From positions 100,730-164,729 of the forward strand of contig NZ_SDLV01000012.1 in the NCBI RefSeq assembly GCF_004916905.1: 64,000 bases of DNA. The letters run 5' to 3'. The notes beneath the pieces are model-generated. The model was given only the letters and a program-made list of their open reading frames with translations, was not told the DNA's origin and ran no database searches. Both the position numbers and the translations under genes were made by a program. Below, piece by piece: positions 40,993 through 47,247 of the stretch; the first letter of the stretch is position 1, and each line of letters starts with the position of its first letter. Source of the DNA: Chryseobacterium candidae (lineage in GTDB: Bacteria > Bacteroidota > Bacteroidia > Flavobacteriales > Weeksellaceae).

Positions 40993-41679
40993 ATGGAAAA
41001 TTCAAAGAAGATGATGTACTGTTTTTTATTTTTACCATTTTTTATTTCTTGTAAGCAAGAAATAAAAAATAAAGAGTACATAACCATAAAGGAAAGCATA
41101 TTGTATTTCAAACATTTTACTTTTAGTAATATAATAAAACAGGAAGGCAGCTATAAAAAAGATGATTCTATTTTTTTCAGCAAAGTGTTTTTTGAGAACA
41201 AGAATATTTCAAATAATAAGATTATTGATCCAGAAACATTTGATGTTTTATATAATGACATTAATGATAGGAAAAAAGTATCAAATGATTATTATCTGAG
41301 AGGAGATGATTATTACTTTAAAGATAAAAATTACTTATATATTTATCAAGATGATATATCTGATAAAAATAAGTTTCCTCTTTTTTTTGTAGCTGGAAAA
41401 GTAAATGAATATAGTGTGATTGGAGGTGGATACTTACGTGTTGGAAACAAAATTTATTGTAAGGGAAATGAATTAGTAGATTAGTAGATGTGGATATTAA
41501 TACTTTTAAAATAGCTATGATGAGATTGAAACATTCTGAATGATTCCAAACAATAGGATTTGACAAAAATTCAATCTATATGGAAAGTAAAAAAGAAAAT
41601 AAGGAGAAATTAGATCAATATAAGAAAGATATAATAGGAATTAATCTGGATTCTCTCCAAAAAAGATATTCGGAATAAT
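40993..41679 (+). pseudogene. Decayed DKNYY-like lipoprotein gene (former immunity-like gene)
   Basis: An intact frame starts MENSKKMMYCFLFLPFFISC (lipoprotein signal) and stops at 41482-41484; its C-terminal part has DYYFKDKNYLYIYQ, a DKNYY-type motif. At the stop, the 8-bp unit TTAGTAGA is tandemly duplicated (41473-41480, 41481-41488). Removing one copy joins the frame to VDVDINTFKIA and, past an in-frame TGA at about 41542, to GFDKNSIYMESKK and a stop at 41679, the continuation expected for DKNYY proteins. So the gene seems broken by a slippage frameshift and then a stop. The truncated 5' part may still be expressed. Confidence 0.65.
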
Positions 41680-42007
41680 ATGATTACTATTTTTAGTACT
41701 AAGCAAATAAGTTGATGGATGAGATTCAATTGTTTTAAATAAACTGTACAAAGCATTCCTATCCAGAAAAGTAATTTACTACAATATATCACCATCAGAA
41801 CTAGGATTAAAAACAAAAAGACACCGTTATTATTTCTCTGATTAAAGAATTAACTATCTTTATATCATTTAGAATAAAATAGCTAATTTTAGCTACACAA
41901 AAAGAATAATTTTTGATTCTTTGAAAAAAGAGGTGAAAAACATACTTTAAAATCATCAAATCGCAAGCACAGCAGAATGCAAATATATTAATATAAGAAA
42001 ATTATAA
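41680..42007. other. Very AT-rich gene debris upstream of tssH
   Basis: No intact frame. In-frame fragments such as YDYYF directly after the stop at 41679 suggest that more of the decayed gene once extended here. The left part is thus debris and the right part presumably holds the tssH promoter, for which I see no clear consensus. Confidence 0.4.
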
Positions 42008-44506
42008 ATGGGAGTACTAGTAACCAATGAAACAGTAAAGCAACTATTTCACATTGCTCAGTCGATAGCGAAGGAAAACTATAATGGAACCTATGGAGGC
42101 CCGCATATCCTGCAGGCTTTAATGCATAAAGATATCGGGCTTAATGAATTCCTGAAAAGTATAGATAAAGATCCAGGTTATTTCTATGAATGGGCAGATG
42201 TCCGTATTGAAGAATATCCGAAAACCAGCCATCTTCCGGATGAAGTAGGACAGGATGATGCGGTAGATACCCTTATTGAAGAAGCTGATGATATCCGTTT
42301 AAAATTAGGACTGGATGAGATTACTCCTATCTGCATCCTTACAGCCATTGTAAAACCTCAGGTTGTATTTTCTCTTCAGCAGTTAAAGTCACTTCCTTTG
42401 AGAGAACATGAGATCTTCAACCTGTACAGAAAAGACACTCCGTTTACCGTGTCTGAAGACGGTGATTTTTCATCATTATTTTCAAATGGTACATCAGACT
42501 ACTCAGATTCTTCATTTCCTTCCATTAAAAGCTACTGTGTAGACAGAACAGCACAGGCAAGAAAAGGAGAAATCGAAAATATTATCGGCAGAGATAAAGA
42601 ACTCAGAATGCTGGTGGAAATCCTTTGCCGAAGAAGCAAACCGAATGTGATCATCATTGGAGAGCCGGGAGTAGGAAAAACAGCTTTGGTAGAAGGTTTT
42701 GCTACAGAAATTATCAAAGGAAATGTCCCCGAAATGCTTAAAAACGGGACTCTCTTAGAACTTGACACCGGAGCTTTATTAGCAGGAACTTCTTACAAAG
42801 GTGAAATTGAAGACCGCCTGAAAAAAGTAATTAATGAATGCAAGAAAATTGAAAAAGCCATTCTCTTCATTGACGAAATACATACCCTTCTGGACCCGAA
42901 AGGAAGCATCGGAAACGTTGCCAACCTTCTGAAACCTGAACTTGCCAGAGGTGAAATTACCGTAATCGGAGCTACTACACAGGAAGAATACAGAAAAATT
43001 ATAGAACCGGAACAGGCTTTTAACCGCCGTTTTGAAGTTTTGACGGTTCATGAACCCGATGAAAAGACTTGCGTGAAAATGATTGACGTGCTTCTTGAAG
43101 GCTACAAAAAACACCACGGTATTGAAGTGGAAAAAACAGCCCTTCCAGAATGCGTGCGTCTGGCTAAAAGATATGCAAAAGGTAAAAAATTACCGGATGC
43201 TGCTATTGACTTATTAGACAGAACAATGGCTGCCATCAAAATGCTGGATGAATTATCAGAAAAAGAACTGGACAGCTGGAAAGAAAGCTATGATGCGATT
43301 TTAACAGAAGAATATGCAGACAGCAAAGATAAAGCAGATGAACTGATCTGGACTTACAACCTGCTAAGAGACAAAATAAGCCCGATTCTTTGGGGTTCAC
43401 TGAGTGAACAGCCAACTATTGACAACTCTATGCCGGTAGATCAGATTCAGAAGATCATTGAAGATACTTACGCAGAACTTTTACAGCATGCAGGCAAAAA
43501 AAGAGAAAAAGTAGACAGGCTCGAACTCGCTGCTGTAATGGCCGCCAAAACCAATATTCCCATTGGGAAGATCCAGGCTCAGGAAAAAGAAAAACTCCTG
43601 AATATGGAATCTCTTCTGCTAAACAGAGTCGTAGGACAGGATCACGCATTAAAAATCCTTTCTGATGCCATTGTTGAAAACCGGAGCGGATTGAACAAAC
43701 CGGGACAGCCTATCGGTTCGTTCTTCCTTCTGGGACCTACCGGAACCGGTAAAACCGAGCTGGCAAAATCGATGGCAGAATTACTTTTCAACGATGAAAA
43801 GGCAATGGTACGCTTTGATATGTCAGAATTTAAAGAAGAACATTCCGCAGCCTTGCTATACGGAGCGCCTCCTGGATATGTAGGATATGAAGAGGGTGGT
43901 ATGCTGGTTAATAAAATAAGACAGCAGCCTTACACCGTTGTTTTATTTGACGAAATTGAAAAGGCCCATCATTCAGTTTTTGATGTATTCCTTCAGATTA
44001 TGGACGAAGGAAAAGTTCATGATAAATTAGGTAAAGAAGGAGATTTCAGCAATGCACTAATCCTGTTTACCTCCAATATCGGAAGTGAAGAAATTGTAAA
44101 ACAGTTTGAAGAAGGAAAAATTCCGGAATCATCTTCACTGATGCAGATCATGTCGAATTCAGGACGATTCAGACCTGAGTTCCTGGCAAGAATTACAGAG
44201 ATCATTCCTTTTGCACCTATCACAGAATCCATTGCAGAAAGAATCTTTAACATTCAGCTGAAATCACTTCATACTTCTTTAACAAGATTAGGAATTGCTT
44301 TAAAAATTACAGACGAAGCTGTGAAAAACCTTGCATTAGGAGGCTTCAGCAGCAAGTACGGAGCAAGACAGATCTCCGGAGTAATCCGTGCACAGCTTGC
44401 AAGACCCATTTCTAAAATGATTGTTAGAGAAGAAGTGAAATCCGGCCAAACGATTCATGTAGATTGGAATAAAGACGAAGAAAAACTGAGCTGGAAAGTA
44501 GATTAA
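42008..44506 (+). CDS. tssH: T6SS sheath-recycling AAA+ ATPase ClpV (TssH)
   Basis: An 832-residue Clp/Hsp100 protein. The N-domain covers about residues 1-150 (VKQLFHIAQSIAKENYNGTY, GGPHILQALMH). NBD1 has Walker A GEPGVGKT (about 218) and Walker B ILFIDEIHTLL. NBD2 has GPTGTGKT (about 577), VVLFDEIEKAHHSVFDVFLQ and a sensor in GGFSSKYGARQI. In T6SS it disassembles the contracted sheath. Compared with ClpB the middle coiled-coil domain is short. It lies after the effector island and 60 bp before a lytic transglycosylase gene. Confidence 0.9.
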   Translation: MGVLVTNETVKQLFHIAQSIAKENYNGTYGGPHILQALMHKDIGLNEFLKSIDKDPGYFYEWADVRIEEYPKTSHLPDEVGQDDAVDTLIEEADDIRLKLGLDEITPICILTAIVKPQVVFSLQQLKSLPLREHEIFNLYRKDTPFTVSEDGDFSSLFSNGTSDYSDSSFPSIKSYCVDRTAQARKGEIENIIGRDKELRMLVEILCRRSKPNVIIIGEPGVGKTALVEGFATEIIKGNVPEMLKNGTLLELDTGALLAGTSYKGEIEDRLKKVINECKKIEKAILFIDEIHTLLDPKGSIGNVANLLKPELARGEITVIGATTQEEYRKIIEPEQAFNRRFEVLTVHEPDEKTCVKMIDVLLEGYKKHHGIEVEKTALPECVRLAKRYAKGKKLPDAAIDLLDRTMAAIKMLDELSEKELDSWKESYDAILTEEYADSKDKADELIWTYNLLRDKISPILWGSLSEQPTIDNSMPVDQIQKIIEDTYAELLQHAGKKREKVDRLELAAVMAAKTNIPIGKIQAQEKEKLLNMESLLLNRVVGQDHALKILSDAIVENRSGLNKPGQPIGSFFLLGPTGTGKTELAKSMAELLFNDEKAMVRFDMSEFKEEHSAALLYGAPPGYVGYEEGGMLVNKIRQQPYTVVLFDEIEKAHHSVFDVFLQIMDEGKVHDKLGKEGDFSNALILFTSNIGSEEIVKQFEEGKIPESSSLMQIMSNSGRFRPEFLARITEIIPFAPITESIAERIFNIQLKSLHTSLTRLGIALKITDEAVKNLALGGFSSKYGARQISGVIRAQLARPISKMIVREEVKSGQTIHVDWNKDEEKLSWKVD

Positions 44507-44565
44507 GTATAAAGCAAAGGGGATTGGCCATCAGCTTTTACCCTTTACTTATAAATGAAATTACA

Positions 44566-45429
44566 ATGAAAACGATTGTCAGAAATATCTTTACAGGTTT
44601 TCTATTATTAGGATCCGTTATCATGATCAACGGACAGTTTCTTGCCGCTTCCGATACCTCGGAAAACAGTGTGAAAAAGTATAAAGGTATCATTAATGCC
44701 AATAAAGATCTTGTAGAATTTATTGAACAGTTACTCCTTCAGAAAGGTCTTCCCAAACATTTGAGAAACCTGGCCCTGATTGAATCCCATTTTGACAGAA
44801 ATATTACCTCGGGAGCAGGAGCAGTTGGTATCTGGCAGTTCATGACAGCCCATGCCAACCAGTATGGACTTACAGAGCAGGGGCGTACAGATATCTATAA
44901 AAGTACCAAAACAGCTACTATTTCCTTAAGTAATCTTTATAAAAAGTACAATAACTGGGTGACAGTGGTTGCGGCTTATAACTGCGGTGAAGGAAATATT
45001 GCCAAAGCAATGGAAGCCGCAGGTTCCTCCCAGTACCATGAGTTTTATAAATACCTTCCGGCAGAAACCATTAATCATGTGAAGAAATATCTTAATGCAT
45101 GCTATGCAACCGGAGAGCTTCAGAGTGTATTGAATAATTATAATTCTGCAAGACTCAATAAGATTTTCTTTGAGGGAGACCGTAAAGAGACCGCTGCTTC
45201 GCTTTCAGAAACAGAGATCAATGCCGGGTTCAACCTGAACGTGGTTGCTGCTGAATTGAACGTTGATGTAGACAAAATCCTTGCATGGAATCCCGGAATC
45301 GAGGAAGAACTCCAGAAAAAAGGGGAAAGTCCATTCTATCTTCCCGTGGATCTGATGCCGGATTTTCTGCTGAGAAAAAATAAAATATTGGTTCGTTCCT
45401 TAAAAGAAGGCGGAAAGACCCAACAGTAA
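44566..45429 (+). CDS. Periplasmic lytic transglycosylase (MltD-like) in the T6SS locus
   Basis: The ATG at 44566 gives a signal peptide (MKTIVRNIFTGFLLLGSVIM) that the upstream frame would bury. The 287-residue product has an SLT domain (about residues 48-190): LALIESHFDRN with catalytic Glu73, GAVGIWQFMTAHANQYGL and VVAAYNCGEGNIAKAM. The C-terminal part (about 215-270; FNLNVVAAELNVDVDKILAW) looks like a degenerate LysM. It cleaves murein glycan strands with 1,6-anhydro ends. Placement between tssH and tssD suggests that it opens the cell wall for the T6SS membrane complex; other T6SS carry unrelated murein hydrolases for this purpose. Confidence 0.85.
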   Translation: MKTIVRNIFTGFLLLGSVIMINGQFLAASDTSENSVKKYKGIINANKDLVEFIEQLLLQKGLPKHLRNLALIESHFDRNITSGAGAVGIWQFMTAHANQYGLTEQGRTDIYKSTKTATISLSNLYKKYNNWVTVVAAYNCGEGNIAKAMEAAGSSQYHEFYKYLPAETINHVKKYLNACYATGELQSVLNNYNSARLNKIFFEGDRKETAASLSETEINAGFNLNVVAAELNVDVDKILAWNPGIEEELQKKGESPFYLPVDLMPDFLLRKNKILVRSLKEGGKTQQ

Positions 45430-45447
45430 AATAACAGCAATACCATA

Positions 45448-45479
45448 CAAAGCAATCAGTTGATCTGGTTGCTTTTTTA
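45448..45479 (+). terminator. Terminator after the transglycosylase gene
   Basis: AAAGCAATCAG pairs with CTGGTTGCTTT (one G-T pair) and is followed by TTT. Confidence 0.7.
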
Positions 45480-45629
45480 TTAAGTAATCTGCTGAAAACA
45501 GATCTATTTTTTATTGATAAATTCTTAATATTTCTCACCTAAGTGTAAAATTATTGTTTTTGTTGTTGGTTTTTAGTTGATTCAAAACCTTTGTTGATGA
45601 GGTTTTGGATAGCTTTGTTAAATCCATTA

Positions 45630-45722
45630 TCGTAGAATTACTACAAGAAATCGTAGAACTACTACAAATTTTCAGATTTCCGTTCAAAAGCTTTTTTTAG
45701 CAGAAAAGAGCTTCTATATTTG
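45630..45722 (+). promoter_or_regulatory. Operator array and promoter of tssD2
   Basis: TCGTAGAATTACTACA begins at 45630 and TCGTAGAACTACTACA at 45651 (21 bp apart). The -7 element TATATTTG is at 45715-45722, again 85 and 64 bp from the two operator starts. A T7-AG tract lies 16 bp before it, as in tssD1. The ATG is 60 bp after the -7 start. The gap 45480-45629 holds nothing else that I recognise. Confidence 0.8.
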
Positions 45723-45774
45723 CTAACACAATCACCACATCACAAAATATTAATAACGATTAAATTTACTATTC

Positions 45775-46188
45775 ATGGCCGAAAGAAATTCAAGAGGAAT
45801 CTTAAAATTCAACAACGGAGAAGGACAGAAGCTGTTAAAAATGAACTACAGCGTATCAAGATCTACAGACGTTTCAGGACGTGTAGCATCAGATCCTTCT
45901 AATGCATTAATCAAGGTTACAGTAGAAGCTACTGAAAAGTCAGACATCCTTGAAAGCTTACTAAACGGTAAATATAAGCCGACAGTAGGAGAGATCACTT
46001 TCAACAAATCTCATGAAGAAGGAACACTGATCACTTTGAAATGGGAAAACGGATACGTCATCCAACACGAAGTAGATTTCGATGCTATTGACAGCAACAG
46101 TATGCTGATCAGCTTCGTCATCAGTGCAGAAACCATTGACTACGGTACTTCTCAGTACGCAGGACTATGGCCTTCAGCAGGTAAATAA
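45775..46188 (+). CDS. tssD: T6SS tube protein TssD (Hcp), copy 2
   Basis: A 137-residue Hcp-like protein almost identical to copy 1. Differences visible by eye are Ile for Val in DFDAIDSNS and the ending LWPSAGK instead of LWPSS. It has its own operator/promoter and a strong terminator. The nearly perfect DNA identity between copies, including upstream DNA shared with copy 1, indicates recent duplication or gene conversion. Multiple Hcp copies may serve different effectors or simply raise dosage. Confidence 0.92.
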   Translation: MAERNSRGILKFNNGEGQKLLKMNYSVSRSTDVSGRVASDPSNALIKVTVEATEKSDILESLLNGKYKPTVGEITFNKSHEEGTLITLKWENGYVIQHEVDFDAIDSNSMLISFVISAETIDYGTSQYAGLWPSAGK

Positions 46189-46222
46189 GCCTATTCATCA
46201 TCTTAGTAAAAATAAAATTGGT

Positions 46223-46259
46223 ACAGAACAGCGGACAAGAGACGCTGTTCTGTTTTTTT
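46223..46259 (+). terminator. Terminator of tssD2
   Basis: ACAGAACAGCG (46223-46233) pairs with CGCTGTTCTGT (46243-46253), followed by TTTTTT. Confidence 0.88.
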
Positions 46260-46390
46260 ATTTAATAATTAGGTTTTTTGGAATAATATTTAATATAATA
46301 TATCTCTTTATAGTGTAATAATATTTATTTAGATTCTGTTGTTAATGTATTTATTATAAGGTGTTTATGTTGTTTTTTTTCAACTTAATG

Positions 46391-46504
46391 TCGTAGAATT
46401 GCGACAACTAATCGTAGAACTACTACATCAAATCGTATAATTACGACACTTTTTCAGATTTCCTTTCAATTGCTTTTTTTTCAAAACCAGGGGCTTTATC
46501 TTTG
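46391..46504 (+). promoter_or_regulatory. Operator array (three palindromes) and promoter of tssD3
   Basis: TCGTAGAATTGCGACA begins at 46391, TCGTAGAACTACTACA at 46412 and TCGTATAATTACGACA at 46433, each 21 bp apart. The -7 element TATCTTTG is at 46497-46504, so the operators start 106, 85 and 64 bp before it. The ATG is 59 bp after the -7 start. A third operator is unique to this copy. Confidence 0.8.
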
Positions 46505-46555
46505 TTATATAATTATTGAATTACAATTTATTACTAACGATTAAAATTTACAATC

Positions 46556-46969
46556 ATGGCAGAAAGAAACTCAAGAGGAATCTTAAAATTCAACAACGGA
46601 GAAGGACAAAAGCTGTTAAAAATGAATTACAGCGTATCAAGAGCTACAGACGTTTCAGGACGTGTAGCATCAGATCCTTCCAACGCATTAATCAAGGTTA
46701 CAGTAGAAGCTACTGAAAAGTCAGACATCCTGGAAAGCTTACTAAACGGCAAATATAAGCCGACAGTAGGAGAAATTACTTTCAACAAATCTCACGAAGA
46801 AGGAACACTGATCACTTTGAAATGGGAAAACGGATACGTCATCCAGCATGAAGTAGACTTCGACGCAGTAGACAGCAACAGTATGCTGATCAGTTTCGTA
46901 GTAAGTGCTGAAACCATTGACTACGGTACTTCCCAGTACGCAGGGCTATGGCCTTCTTCAGGTAAATAA
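46556..46969 (+). CDS. tssD: T6SS tube protein TssD (Hcp), copy 3
   Basis: A 137-residue Hcp-like protein differing from the others by Ala for Ser in VSRATDVSG, Val for Ile in ISFVVSAET and the end LWPSSGK. It is transcribed from its own promoter with three operator palindromes. It is the last T6SS gene in the window; polA follows. The upstream non-coding DNA between operators and promoter has diverged from copies 1 and 2, while the operators and spacing are kept. Confidence 0.92.
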   Translation: MAERNSRGILKFNNGEGQKLLKMNYSVSRATDVSGRVASDPSNALIKVTVEATEKSDILESLLNGKYKPTVGEITFNKSHEEGTLITLKWENGYVIQHEVDFDAVDSNSMLISFVVSAETIDYGTSQYAGLWPSSGK

Positions 46970-46992
46970 TCCCATAAACTTAAATAAAAAAG

Positions 46993-47025
46993 AAACAGTA
47001 TGCCTTTGGGTATGCTGTTTTGTTT
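46993..47025 (+). terminator. Terminator of tssD3
   Basis: AAACAGTATGCC pairs with GGTATGCTGTTT (two G-T pairs) around a TTTG loop, followed by TGTTT. Confidence 0.7.
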
Positions 47026-47224
47026 GTATAAAAGTAGCTGTACAAAGCAAAAAATGGAAAACAGTCGAAATGAAAATAGACCAATCAGTCTTAAAACCAC
47101 CGCTGCTGAAAAGTGATTGTCATATTACGTACCCCGCAACTCGGGCCTCGTACTCTGCACTCCAAAACTCAAATCCGATACCCGAAACCCTTTAACAGGC
47201 TACCAATTTTTACTCCTATTTTCT

Positions 47225-47232
47225 TATATTTG
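47225..47232 (+). promoter_or_regulatory. -7 promoter element of polA
   Basis: TATATTTG, a perfect TAnnTTTG, lies 16 bp before the ATG at 47248, so the leader would be very short. This supports the shorter start for polA. Confidence 0.55.
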
Positions 47233-47247
47233 TTCATTATTCAAAAT

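Noticed and set aside
46556..46969. Basic +1-frame ORFs with the pattern RKKFKRNLKIQQRRR overlapping the tssD genes
   Set aside because: They are shadow frames of the tssD coding sequence and recur only because the tssD copies are nearly identical.
47120..47200. Possible tRNA-like segment before polA
   Set aside because: No cloverleaf or T-loop consensus (GGTTCGAATCC type) can be drawn; it is a phrase repeat.
47113..47247. Extended N-terminus of polA beginning at 47113
   Set aside because: The extra 45 codons lie over phrase-repeat DNA and a -7 promoter element at 47225; conserved polymerase sequence starts at 47248.
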